A stretch of 64,000 nt of DNA from Xenoacremonium recifei (taxonomy: Eukaryota; Ascomycota; Sordariomycetes; Hypocreales; Nectriaceae), in contig WOFQ01000008.1 of assembly GCA_012184525.1 (NCBI GenBank), positions 899,707-963,706 of the forward strand, in the 5' to 3' direction. The notes beneath the pieces were generated by a model. The model was not told where the DNA came from. It ran no database searches and was given only the letters and a program-made list of their open reading frames with translations. Within the stretch, counting starts at the first letter, position 1. Every line of letters starts with the position of its first letter. Below are positions 35,115 to 45,226 of this stretch, piece by piece. The translations under genes and the position numbers were made by a program.

Positions 35115-36718
35115 ACCAGTTCCAGGAATTAACTAAATCTTGGATATCGCATTTTTGGATTCTTGTGGATATTCTGGGCGACAAAGATTTGGACCCTCGA
35201 CACAGCACGCGGACCACAGACATGACAAACCAGTCGGGAGCAAAAAACTACAAAACGGCCCCGACCTCTAAATGAACTGTGGCTGGAGGCGACACACTCT
35301 TGTCGAGCTGGACTGGTTCTTCTCATCAATGACGACGCGGAGAGGGTGATTGCGGATGCCGGGGAGAGGCACGAGGGCCTCGGGGAGAGAAGATTTGGGG
35401 TCATTTAAGTGCTATCGCGTTGTACCAAGTTTCTTTTTGTGTGTTCCCTTTGTCGGTCGAATCTAGTTACGTGTGTCGGTTTCTTCATTTTGGCAGCGGC
35501 GGGAATCTCGTTGCAGCGATGCATCGGGGCCCGTGGCGGCGTTCCGAGGAGAGGCGGTGCGAGTTCTCTGTCGGTTCATCATACCTGACGAAGGCTTGGG
35601 CCCGACACCCCAAGCTCGCCGTAATGTTTTTGTCCTAGTGTTTACTCTTGCAATTGACTCTAACTATAAAAATAAACTACACTTCTGAGCGGCGCGTGAC
35701 AGTGCGAGCATACAGTCGGATGTCGTTGGGAGAAGGTTCATGCAGGTTGCCGGAGGACGGAGAGTTCGGAGCCGGGCGCACGGAGATGTGGGGCCCGGTC
35801 GAGCCCGGGATTGCGGGGAGAGCAGAAGGATCACGGTCCTGTTCCCTAGTAGGCCAAGCAATCTATCTTTGATCAAAAAAACTCCGCAGCGAAGGATCGA
35901 GGCCACGGCCGCCATGATTAGTGGCTCGAGCCCAGGCGCGTCCTCGGGGGTTACATTGCACGAATGCGCGTGCGCCGGAGAAAGACCAATAGGCGCAGTC
36001 AAGTGAAGACCCCGCCTGTGATGCAAGAGGTCAGATGGGCTGCAGAGCCGAGGCGGAGCGCGAGCAAGCAAACGCGGAGGCGATCAAGATCCAGAGACAA
36101 GAGATTGCGGGCGGGCGCTCAGATCTTCAGCGGCAAAGGCAAACCTGTTGGGCCGCCCGTATCAGCGTGCTATCTATGGCAGCTGGACCAGGGTTTACTC
36201 GATAGCAATTGGTAGTGCGATTGGCGATGGGTTGCATCTGCGGTTCTTATCAACGAACCGAACGGGTCGCGGAGCTAAGGTTGACACTAGGCTAGCCAGC
36301 TGCTATGCTACTCCGTACATTATCTGAGAACGTCGATTGCCGGGCCCCGTAGCCGCCGCCGCCGCCGCCGCCGCCGCCCGTTTCTACCTTGCTCGCGGGG
36401 TTGGGGGAGCTTTCTCTTCGTTTCTTGTTTCTTCTGGCATTGAAGGCTTCGAGACAGCTGTGTGCGCGCGAGTTCTCCTGACACAATTGTGCTTCCTGGT
36501 GGCGAAGTTGTCGTCGAGTGTCGAGCAGCTACAGACATACTTTGGTCACTGCCCTCGTCATCGAGTCAGCCGCCGCAACCCCGCCACCTCTCTTCTTTCT
36601 CTCTTCTGGCGAAGACCTGTTTGATTCCAGCTGGGCTGGGACCAGTACGGGATAAGGCCGTGTCGGGACGAAAGAACTCTCCTCCTCTCCGCCACCTCCT
36701 CTCAAGGCTTCCTCGACC
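35115..36718. other. Intergenic, SUN gene 3' end / MFS promoter
   Basis: The first part should be the 3' region of the SUN-family gene. The rest contains no supported gene. A (GCC)n microsatellite lies at 36,352-36,379. The last ~300 bases are T/C-rich, like a leader for the transporter gene. Confidence 0.6.
36352..36379. repeat. (GCC)n trinucleotide microsatellite
   Basis: About nine consecutive GCC/CCG triplets occur upstream of the MFS transporter gene. No open frame with homology runs through it. Confidence 0.9.
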
Positions 36719-38511
36719 ATGTCGCTGACCCGCGTCACCAGCTTTGAGACGCTGACGCTGCCGCCCGGCCACGCTCATCATGCGGGCGACCGGCGCGGCA
36801 GCGATGCCAGTCTGCGCGTGCGCAAGCTGAGCTTCAACCCGCTGCCACAGGAATGGGAGACGATGATGCACCGCACCGAGGAGCCGCCGCCGCCGCCTGC
36901 TGAGACAGTCGGGGCCTTTGAGGTGCCGCAATGGAAGCGCATCTGTGAGTTGTTGAAGGTCCGGTCGTCTCGCCGTGAGAGCTTCATGCTGATATGGGTA
37001 TCCGTCTAGGCCAGATCGCCGCAGCCGTCATCTTCTGCCTGTTCTCCGCGGGCGTGGTCTTTGGATACGCGGCGCTGAAGCCCGTGCTGAAGCTCGATGG
37101 CGCCTATTCCGAGGTCTGCTCCGAGAGCGACATGCCGCACGATACCTGCGTCGAGATCCGGCTCAACCTGATGTTCACCGTCGCCGCCGTCGGGACCAAT
37201 GTTGCAGCTCTGCCCGTCGGCGCTCTTCTCGACAACTTCGGGCCGCGGGTCTGCGGTGTCATTGGGAGCATCTTCCTGTCCATCGGAGCCTTGCTGATGG
37301 CCAATGCGAAGACGCTGCCCTTCGACGCCTATTTGCCCGGCTACCTCTGTCTTGCGCTGGGCGGCCCTCCGACCTTCATCTCCTCGTTCCAACTCTCCAA
37401 TGCCTTCCCAAAGCGCTCTGGCCTCATCCTCGCATTGCTGACCGGCGCATTCGACGCTTCGAGCGCGCTCTTCCTCGTGTATCGAGTCTTGTTCAACGCT
37501 ACCGATGGAGCTTTCACGCTGCACAAGTTCTTCTTCATATATCTCATCGTGCCGGCCGTGATTTTCTTCTTCCAGCTGACTCTCATGCCATCGCAATCGT
37601 ACAAGACGGTTGGTGAGCTGATGAACGAGGCCGAGGAGGTTGATGCCGTAAACCAGGCCATGGGCGGCAGCTCGCAGTCTTCTGAGGATGAACCACCGAA
37701 CGAGCAGACGGCCTTGCTGCGAGAGGAACGTCGAGAGGAGCGTCATCGACGAGAGGTCATCCTCTCTGATATTGAGTCTTTGCTGGGGTCGACAAAGGGC
37801 GATGAGCAGGTCCAGGCACAGGAGCGCAAGCATGTTGCGTCAGGTGTCTGGGGAGTCCTTCATGATAAGACGGTCATTGAGCAGGTCACCTCTCCCTGGT
37901 GGATTCTTATCTGCCTCTTCACCGTTATTCAGATGACACGCATCAACTACTTTGTCGCCACGATCCGTCCACAGTACGAGGCCATCTTCCATGACCACGA
38001 GAAGGCCGTTGAGATCAACACCTTCTTTGATGTTGCGCTCCCTCTTGGTGGTCTGGTCTCGATCCCCTTCATTGGCGTCGCCCTCGACTACATTAGTACT
38101 GTCCTTATCCTCGCTATCCTGGTGTCGACTGCTACCCTTATCGGCGTCCTTGGAGTGCTGCCATATGAATGGGCGGCATATGCTAATGTCATGCTGTTTG
38201 TCCTGTATCGGCCATTCTACTATACCGCCGTGTCAGATTACAGCGCCAAGGTGTTCGGCTTCCGCACATTTGGTACCGTGTACGGCCTCATCATCTGCCT
38301 CTCGGGGCTCTTCAACTTCTCGCAGTCGGGGCTAGATGTGCTATTCCATGAAACGTTCGACGGGAATCCCGTGCCCGTCGATCTGATGCTTCTGTTGATC
38401 GGAGCTGTGATTGGCTCAAGTCTGGTTACATATGTTGCTTTACAGCTGAAGAAGATTCGGAGAAAGGAACAAGAAAGAACCTCGATATATGAGTCCTTCA
38501 GGCCGAATTAG
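36719..38511 (+). CDS. Major facilitator superfamily transporter (Fmp42/SLC43-like)
   Basis: Two exons (36719-36944 and 37010-38511) give 575 residues. A hydrophilic N terminus of about 75 residues precedes twelve predicted membrane segments in two halves. They are separated by an acidic/basic cytosolic loop at about residues 270-345 (ENEQTALLREER-type dileucine context, then ERREERHRR). The first segment (IAAAVIFCLFSAGVVFGYAAL), an ALPVGALLDNFGPR loop matching the MFS loop-2 signature position, and the long luminal loop after segment 1 are typical of the fungal Fmp42 group. That group is related to animal SLC43 amino-acid transporters. The substrate is not known from sequence. An acidic dileucine-like site in the loop could direct the protein to an endomembrane. 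Confidence 0.88.
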
Positions 38512-38984
38512 GAGAGGAACGGGACCGTCGGTTTTCTGATAGTTCACGTTGTATAGCATGCGAGGAGTCTGTGGACAAGTAGGTCGCCAAAGTGCGGTAG
38601 GGCTGTTTTTGTTGTTTCTGCCTGTTGGATAGATCGAGTTGGTTCTTCAAAGAATAGATTGAATCAGATACTCAATATCAGCTCGGGCCTTAGAGACCGA
38701 GAAAATCCGAAGCCTTCATTTAAGGAAAGATCCACGGGGGACGAAAGTGAAGCGGGAAAGAGCAGGACATCACGACGTCACAGAAGATACTTTTTAAGTA
38801 CCTAGATAGCCTGAAAGAGGGAGATACCGTGAGGTTTAGACACCGGGTATATTACAATGCTTCCTTTATTAGTTCATCAACTGATGGCTGCAATTCAACA
38901 GTCTCATCAGCCCTTCGCGTAATCACAATCTCATGCTAAAGGTATGGGTACCCTTGATACAAAATCTGGCATACTGATGCGTGC
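38512..38984. other. Convergent intergenic region, MFS / HOS2
   Basis: This short gap between converging genes should hold the two 3' untranslated regions. No other feature was seen. Confidence 0.6.
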
Positions 38985-40481
38985 TTAAAACTCCATAGCG
39001 GTTCCAACGCCGGATTCTCGGGACTTGCGTAAGTCGTTGTTCCTTTCTTCGTTTCTTTCTTTTATCCTTTCTTCAACGTCGTCCCTCAGCGCGCCGAGAT
39101 CAGGCGGAATGACTTGCATCTGCACACTCGGGGCTGCGTCGACAAAGCGAAGTTGCTCGCTGATGTGCTGAACAATGTCTTGTAAGCGTTTCGGGGTATT
39201 TTTATTCGGTCGCGGATCGCCAAGAATCTGTTCCAGAGTGGGAAAGAGTGTGTCTTGTCGGAACTGCGGCCGCCACGGAGCGTGTTCAGGGAGAACAGGG
39301 CTGATCTTGTTTTGGCAGTTGATGGCAATGCTCGTCTCATAGGTCCAGGCGCGGGCTACGTTTCTAGGCGTATAGCCGCCGCCGCCGAAAAGGATCATGG
39401 GGATTTTGAGGCGTTTGCAGAACTCGACGCAGTGTCCATGGCCCTGGACTTGCAGATTGAACCTTCCAAGTCGATCGCCGGCCAGGGAATCAGCACCGCA
39501 CTGTAGAGCAATCGCGCTTGGTCTGAATTTCTCCACAATCTTCCCAATTACCGTGTCGAAAAGGTTGCCATACTGTTCATCGGTGATGCCATCGTTGAGC
39601 GGGACGTTGAAAGCGTGGTGAGCGCCAGGATTGTGCTCGCTCTTGGGCCCATTGTCGTCGAGAGCACCGGTGCCGGGGAAGAAATTATTGGGGTCGTATT
39701 TATGGAACGATACAGTCATGACTCTGTCAGTTGAGAAGAAAGCCTCCTCCACGCCATCCCCATGGTGTACATCAATGTCGATGTACAGGACCCGGGGATA
39801 GTAACGCAGTAGCTGTAGAATTGCGAGAACGATGTCGTTGATGTAGCAGAACCCGGAAGCCTCCGATCGCTTGGCGTGATGCAGACCGCCGCCCCAAGAA
39901 ATTGCGATATCTGATTGCTTGTGACATATTTTTCTCGCAGCATCAAGAGAGCCGCCGGCAGAAAGAGAGCAGTAGTCGTACAGGCCGTCAAAGAGGGGGC
40001 AATCGGAACCACCCAGGTTGAATCTGAGGTCGGGGTTCTGATTCTCCAGATCCCTCGGCACAGGTTCCGGCATGACAGTGCCCAAGAAGTCGAGATAGTC
40101 GGAGGCGTGGAAGTCGGCCAGTTCCTCATATGTCGCCGCTCTCGCTATGTAATTGTCCATGGCAAAGCTCATGCCATACGAGTAGATAAGGCTCTTGGAG
40201 AGTGTGAGACGCCACGGTTTCATCGGGTGCGTAACCCCAAAATGATGCTTCTCGATGTCTGGATTGCAGTGAAAGGAGACGGTGTAACCTTTCGGTCTCG
40301 TGATGCCTGACTCCTCGGCCATGCGGCGACACTTATTGTAGAACTTGGCATTGTCGAGCTCGCTGGCGGCTCCCAGCGGGACGTTGTACTCCTCAACGAC
40401 GGAGTCGCTCGGGTCTGCAGAGCTTATATGAGGGAGATAATTTGGTTTCGGTGTGCGATACCGATATGAGTCTATATCCAT
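38985..40481 (-). CDS. HOS2: Class I histone deacetylase, Hos2 type
   Basis: Zinc-dependent deacetylase; in yeast Hos2 is the catalytic subunit of the Set3 complex and deacetylates H3/H4 in active genes. One exon gives 498 residues. The frame extends upstream to a GTG at 40505, but the ATG at 40481 lies in ideal context (CCACCATGG) and starts MDIDSYRY. Catalytic features are complete: the tandem His in GGGLHHAKRSEASGFCYIND, the zinc-site DIDVHHGDG, the zinc Asp in ALQCGADSLAGDRLG and the catalytic Tyr in FGGGGYTPRN. The segment HHFGVTHPMKPWRLTLS separates the Hos2 group from Rpd3. The C-terminal tail is charged, as is common for class I enzymes. Its upstream neighbour on the other strand is an ING protein, another chromatin factor. 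Confidence 0.94.
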   Translation of the reverse strand: MDIDSYRYRTPKPNYLPHISSADPSDSVVEEYNVPLGAASELDNAKFYNKCRRMAEESGITRPKGYTVSFHCNPDIEKHHFGVTHPMKPWRLTLSKSLIYSYGMSFAMDNYIARAATYEELADFHASDYLDFLGTVMPEPVPRDLENQNPDLRFNLGGSDCPLFDGLYDYCSLSAGGSLDAARKICHKQSDIAISWGGGLHHAKRSEASGFCYINDIVLAILQLLRYYPRVLYIDIDVHHGDGVEEAFFSTDRVMTVSFHKYDPNNFFPGTGALDDNGPKSEHNPGAHHAFNVPLNDGITDEQYGNLFDTVIGKIVEKFRPSAIALQCGADSLAGDRLGRFNLQVQGHGHCVEFCKRLKIPMILFGGGGYTPRNVARAWTYETSIAINCQNKISPVLPEHAPWRPQFRQDTLFPTLEQILGDPRPNKNTPKRLQDIVQHISEQLRFVDAAPSVQMQVIPPDLGALRDDVEERIKERNEERNNDLRKSRESGVGTAMEF

Positions 40482-41724
40482 GGTGGCGCGTGTGATGACC
40501 GGCACACCACAAGCCTCAAGGATGAGTGAATGTTGAAGCGAACGAAGTGTGATCGTAGGGGACGCGTGCTGCTAGAAATGCGGAAAAGGTGAGTGATCTT
40601 GCAGCCAGCTCGATGAGAGAGATGCTTTGTGTCGGATTCTTCCGAACTCGGGCGGTGGTAGAGTTGCTGGATAAGAGAGAAGTCTGTGCTTGGTAATGTG
40701 TTGAAGCCACACGGATGAGTGAAGACGCGGAATTGAAGATTCGAGATGCAGTTGACGGTGATGTGGGGGCGTGGCGTCCGAGGACAAGTACCTCGACGGT
40801 ATTTATGGCAGGGGCCTCCGGCTCTGGCAGTGGTGAAACTGGGGACCCGAGACTTCGACAGTACTTCTGCAAGATCCTTGCGTGCAACCACAACCCCCAA
40901 GCCTGTTCTAGGCTAGCGCAGCGTCACACTTCAGCGAACGCTCCTCGACTTTTAGGTGCTCCGTCCGCTGGAGGGTCAGAAAATTTACGTGGTACAGAGT
41001 CGGGACAGCGCCCGCAAGCACTGGATTGGACTGGCCGAGTCAGGCATCCGTATGCAAAACGGACAAGGCTGAGGACTGGAGGCGGCTCGCCGTCTTCCGT
41101 CTTCCGGGGTCGCATCGTCACTCAACTCCTCGGCCACAACTCTCCCCTCTACACATCCGCCTCCGCCCAGCACAGCGCCCAGCCCAGCTCTGGCCTGCCC
41201 GCCCCGACGACTGCATCGCCGCATTTGCGCCGGGGGTTGACTGCGATTCGGCCGCATCTCCTCTTTTCCGCCGTGCGTGATTCATCCGCTGTTGCCGCCC
41301 CCCCGGCTGAGAGAAAGGATCCAGTGATTTCGAGGTGAGCCACCGCCGAGTCAGTCACTCACTCATTCATCCATCCCGCGGGTCCTGTTCGGCCTGCCTG
41401 CCTTGCCTTAGCCCTCCCTGCCATCCCCTGTCATCGCGCCGCCGTTGCTCGTGACAACCAAGAGCCTCCCGCCCTTCCCCCTGTCTTTCAAAGGCCTGGG
41501 GCCACTTTCGCTTTGCCTCCCCGCCTTTGCCTCGCTTGGCCAACCACCAAACGCGTTGATTTGTCTGTTCGCTGCCCGTGGCCTCTTTTGCGCTTGTCTC
41601 TTCCGCACCATAGTTTTGTCACAAGCCCTCGTCTCGATCCATTCGCTCCCATGAGGCGTGAGACCGGGCGACGTCATCTCATATCTTCACATCTCGTGGC
41701 GGGGCTGTCGCATCGTTAACAACC
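40482..41724. promoter_or_regulatory. Divergent promoter region, HOS2 / ING
   Basis: A 1.2-kb gap lies between divergent start codons of two chromatin genes. The right half (about 41,150-41,720) is C/T-rich on the + strand and probably carries the ING gene's leader. No coding exon was recognised. Confidence 0.5.
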
Positions 41725-43050
41725 ATGCCTAGAGACGACCTCTCCATCGATTTCGTCAAGAGGATGCCTCAAGCCGAGCCGCTCGACCCAGGGTTGATCC
41801 TCGACGACTGGATCAACCGCGTCCAGAACCTGCCCGAGGAGATCCGCTTCATCCAGGAGGAGATTTCCGACAAAGACCGCCAGCAGGCCGAATGCATCCG
41901 CTTGATCGAGGACCGGGACGGCAAGATCCAGAAATGGATCAAGACGAACGGCAGCCATGAGCCGAACCCAAAGGAAGAAGTTCTGCGCGCCCAGGTCCGC
42001 GACAACTACATGCGATGCGACCAGCTCTCCAAGGAGAAGCTTACTCTGCAACAAAAGCTGCAGCTGATCACGGACAAGCACCTGCGAAGCCTGGATATGC
42101 AGATGAAGCAGCTCTTCGACCGCGCCGAGCCCGGCTTCACCGACCCCGACGAAGTCCCGTCGTTGCTCCGACCCAGCGCCGCAAACCACTCTGCGCCTTC
42201 GATGCGCACCCTCAGCACGGCCGCGAGCATCACGGCGAGTGGCCCGCCTGCGACGCCCCAGAATCCCGTACACACCTCAACCTCCTCCAACCCGACATTG
42301 GTGCGCCTGCCGAATCATCCCAACATCCGACACGCCCAAGCACAGCAGCAACATGCCTCATCGGCCCCAGCTACACCCGCTGCCAGTATGATACTCAACC
42401 GACAGCGCGAGAGTTCGGCCGGCCCGGCGACGAAGCGTGGCCCACGAACAAGCTCGGTGCTTGGTAATGCGCCGGTAACATCGAGTGGCCTTGCCAGACA
42501 CTCATCCTTGGGACCTGGCACTCCAAAGAACGCCGTGGCCAACGCAAGTGCGGGTGTCGCCAGGGCCGGTAGTGCTGGCCCAAGAGCCAGCTCCGTCAAA
42601 TCAACGACCGCAGCCGGTAGTCGTAAGGGGACTCCGACCGCGATCAGCAAGAAGAAGTTGGTGAGCAAGTCGTCGCTCTCGCGCGTTAAGAAGGCGCCGA
42701 GCCGGAACTCGCCCGCCCCGACTGCGGATAGTGAACTCTCGGATGCAGAGAGCGTCAGCGGCGACGAAGACGATGGCGCAGATGTCCGATCGAGAGGAAC
42801 ACCTGCGGCAGAAGGAAAGGACGCTGATGGAGACGACATCCTAGGAGATGCCGATGACGATGAAGAAGAGGGCGGCGACGACAAGAAATATTGCATATGC
42901 CATAACGTTAGCTACGGTGATATGGTTGCTTGCGACAATGATAACTGCCCATACGAGTGGTTTCATTGGTCTTGCGTCGGGCTGAAGAGCGAGCCTAACG
43001 GGACCTGGTTCTGCCCTGTCTGTACAGAGAAGTTCAAGAAGGTCAAATAA
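41725..43050 (+). CDS. ING-family PHD-finger chromatin protein
   Basis: ING proteins target acetyltransferase or deacetylase complexes to H3K4-methylated nucleosomes. One exon gives 441 residues. The N-terminal ING helical domain covers about residues 15-135 (a GLILDDWINRVQNLPEEI stretch, then long charged helices). A Ser/Thr/Ala-rich linker and a basic patch (KKKLVSKSSLSRVKK) lead to an acidic stretch. The C-terminal PHD finger is at about residues 389-436, with all C4HC3 ligands (CICHNVSYGDMVACD, CPYEWFHWSCV, WFCPVC) and an aromatic cage Tyr/Trp. A basic KFKKVK tail follows, as in phosphoinositide-binding ING tails. It could be the Pho23 (Rpd3L deacetylase) or Yng2 (NuA4 acetyltransferase) orthologue; I lean to neither without a tree. 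Confidence 0.93.
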   Translation: MPRDDLSIDFVKRMPQAEPLDPGLILDDWINRVQNLPEEIRFIQEEISDKDRQQAECIRLIEDRDGKIQKWIKTNGSHEPNPKEEVLRAQVRDNYMRCDQLSKEKLTLQQKLQLITDKHLRSLDMQMKQLFDRAEPGFTDPDEVPSLLRPSAANHSAPSMRTLSTAASITASGPPATPQNPVHTSTSSNPTLVRLPNHPNIRHAQAQQQHASSAPATPAASMILNRQRESSAGPATKRGPRTSSVLGNAPVTSSGLARHSSLGPGTPKNAVANASAGVARAGSAGPRASSVKSTTAAGSRKGTPTAISKKKLVSKSSLSRVKKAPSRNSPAPTADSELSDAESVSGDEDDGADVRSRGTPAAEGKDADGDDILGDADDDEEEGGDDKKYCICHNVSYGDMVACDNDNCPYEWFHWSCVGLKSEPNGTWFCPVCTEKFKKVK

Positions 43051-43249
43051 GGGGAGGCCATAGGGACGGCTGGAGTTTTGAAAAAGGTGCATTGCGCAAG
43101 CAAGGAGGCGGTGGAAAGACCTCCAGGAATTAGGTTGCATCTCAGGCGTTGCGGAAAAATATACCCAAACCATTCTCTTCCGGTCTACATGAATCACCTG
43201 AATACATCGAAATCGCTCAAAGTGAGATTGACGAAGACAAAGTTCTCTA

Positions 43250-44372
43250 TTAGGTACTCTGCAGGACACATTGGACAACACCACGCCTGACTCCCTCCGT
43301 CTCCTCTCTCAACGCACTCACAATGGCGCCTTTCCCCTGAGCTTGTTCTACAAAGTCGTCCAGCGACCCTCCGACACCGAAGTAAAGCCTCTTTGCAGCG
43401 ACCAGGGCACTCGCTTCACTGCCCTCCGTGCCTCGTTCTCGTTCCAATATAGAAAAGGTAGTCTCTGTGAACGCCTGCAGCGCGAAGGGGGAGTAGATGG
43501 TCTCGGATCCCATCAAAATGGTGTTGGTGCGTTCCCCAGGTTGAGGAACACTGTAGAGAAGATCGATGAACTCTGGCGACCAGGCCCCTGAAAGGAATGA
43601 GAGAGAAATTCTTGACTCGGTGAGGTAAGACTGGAACGCTGATAGAACTTCGGGGCCGAGTTCGACTTCGCCCTCGATTGAGAAGGCCTCGGTGAGAGCA
43701 GGGTGCTCTCGATGGTTGAGAGCCCAGGAAAGGATGAAGTTTGGGAGAGTGACGAGTTGGAGGACTGAGGGATTGTAATCGGCCAGGATCAAAGACACGG
43801 GTTTTCTGTCTGATTCGATGCTCATAGCCCATTGAAATAGGGCCAGAGAAGGCAATGCAGTGCCGCAGCCCAACTACGGAGAGAGTTAGTTGTGCCCATC
43901 GCTACAGTAAAAATGTCTTTAGCTCACTCACCTCAATGATCCGCATGGGTGCCCTCGATAACTCAGATATGCAGTTCCCAGCCGCAAGGACTTTCACAAG
44001 ATCGACACTGCTCTCCCAGCTCTTAAAGCCTCCCTCGTAGACGCCCGTCTTGACATCATGAGAACCCAGTCCTTCAGACACTTTGCTCTCGTCGTCCTCT
44101 TCTGCCATCAGCTGCACACGCACGTCCCAAAGCTCTCGTCTTGGAAGCTGGATCAGGGACCCATCATCGAGCGTCACTTTCAGAAAGTTAAAAGCCAGCT
44201 TTGAGGGCAGTTGTGCGAGGAAGTCTGAGAGTTCATGGCGGATAGCAGGGAGCTGAGGCTTCCCAGGGACGGGAAATGCACTCGGTGCTGGGGCAGGAGC
44301 TGGTTTTGGTACGGAGACGACGTCTTCCGTCTGCTCTATGTCGTCGCCGGAGAAGCCAAAGGAGAAGGCCAT
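43250..44372 (-). CDS. HPM1: Protein-histidine N-methyltransferase Hpm1-like
   Basis: Yeast Hpm1 (METTL18 in animals) methylates a His of ribosomal protein uL3/Rpl3 and tunes translation elongation. Exons 44372-43932 and 43873-43250 give 354 residues. The start MAFSFGFSGDDIE is typical of the family; an upstream ATG four codons earlier is less likely. The seven-beta-strand SAM-binding fold is split by the 58-nt intron exactly in motif I, and joining the exons restores RIIELGCGTALPSL. Other features are the conserved YEGGFKSWESSVDLVK segment before motif I, an LADYNPSVL segment (motif II) and the post-I LMGSETIYS stretch. The splice site is strongly supported by this restored motif. Confidence 0.93.
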
Positions 44373-44635
44373 CTTGATTCTCAATTCTAATGAAGACCTG
44401 GAATCAGTTGGAGACTTGAAGTTGACAAGGCTGGAAGGACTCTTGCAGACATGTGCTTTGATAGGACGACTGAGAAACCGAGAAGTGGGGCCGAAATCTT
44501 CGCCGGCTCAGGAACCGGACATGAAGTGTCAACGACTTTCATGACTTCCAGAATGCTCCTACTATAGAATTGACTGACCATTCAATCATTCCTAAACATT
44601 TATACCCGTTCTATATGCTATAGAAAGCGATAGAC
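44373..44635. promoter_or_regulatory. Compact bidirectional promoter, HPM1 / SDHAF3
   Basis: Only 263 bp separate the two divergent start codons, so both core promoters must lie here. No specific element could be assigned. Confidence 0.5.
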
Positions 44636-45129
44636 ATGCGCCCAACCGTCCAAAGGCTGGCTGCCGCAGCCACTCGAGGCAGCGCCCTCAGGCCGACTCC
44701 AATGGCTCTGCTCCCTCCCATCCCACTCTACCGACGCCTCCTCCGCGCTCATCGCAAGTATCTCCCCGCAGAAATGAGGCTCCTTGGCGATGAATACATC
44801 AAGGCCGAGTTCAGAGCTCATCGGACAGTCGACAATCCAGCGCATTTGGTAGGAGACCTGGTTCTGGAGCCCGATCATTACTAATGCGTCGTTGCAGATT
44901 GGCTTCCTCACAGAATGGCAGTTGTATGCCCAGAAAATCGAGGGTGATTCATGGGTTGGTGAGAAAATTGATGAGACAAAACTTTCGAAGATGAGCGGTA
45001 GGCTATGTTCCATCACCAGACTCGAGAAGGTACTAATACTATGATAACCCAGATGAACAAATACATCAACTATACGAGCTGATGCAGGCCATCCAGAATA
45101 GAAACAAGGGAGGAGAACCTATTTCATAA
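44636..45129 (+). CDS. SDH7: Succinate dehydrogenase assembly factor 3 (LYR protein)
   Basis: SDHAF3 (Acn9/Sdh7) is a mitochondrial matrix LYR protein that helps insert iron-sulfur clusters into the Sdh2 subunit of complex II. Three exons (44636-44848, 44898-44997, 45053-45129) give 129 residues. The N terminus is Arg/Ala-rich, fit for import. The LYR motif appears as PLYRRLLRAHRKYLP. The conserved middle (LGDEYIKAEFRAHR, NPAHLIGFLTEWQLYAQKI) is rebuilt across the first intron, which is only 49 nt. Intron 2 (55 nt) contains a TACTAAT-like branch region. A later in-frame ATG (44702) could make a form lacking the first 22 residues. The gene converges on DHR2 with 97 bp between stop codons. Confidence 0.94.
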
Positions 45130-45226
45130 GACGTATAAGCATGCATGTATCATATGTAAAACACCATTGTACTATCTATATCATCTATACAGGCCTCTAG
45201 ATTCCTACCGGTCAAAATCAGGGATA

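Noticed and set aside
37006..37833. 275-codon antisense frame over the MFS transporter
   Set aside because: Shadow of a strongly supported membrane-protein exon.
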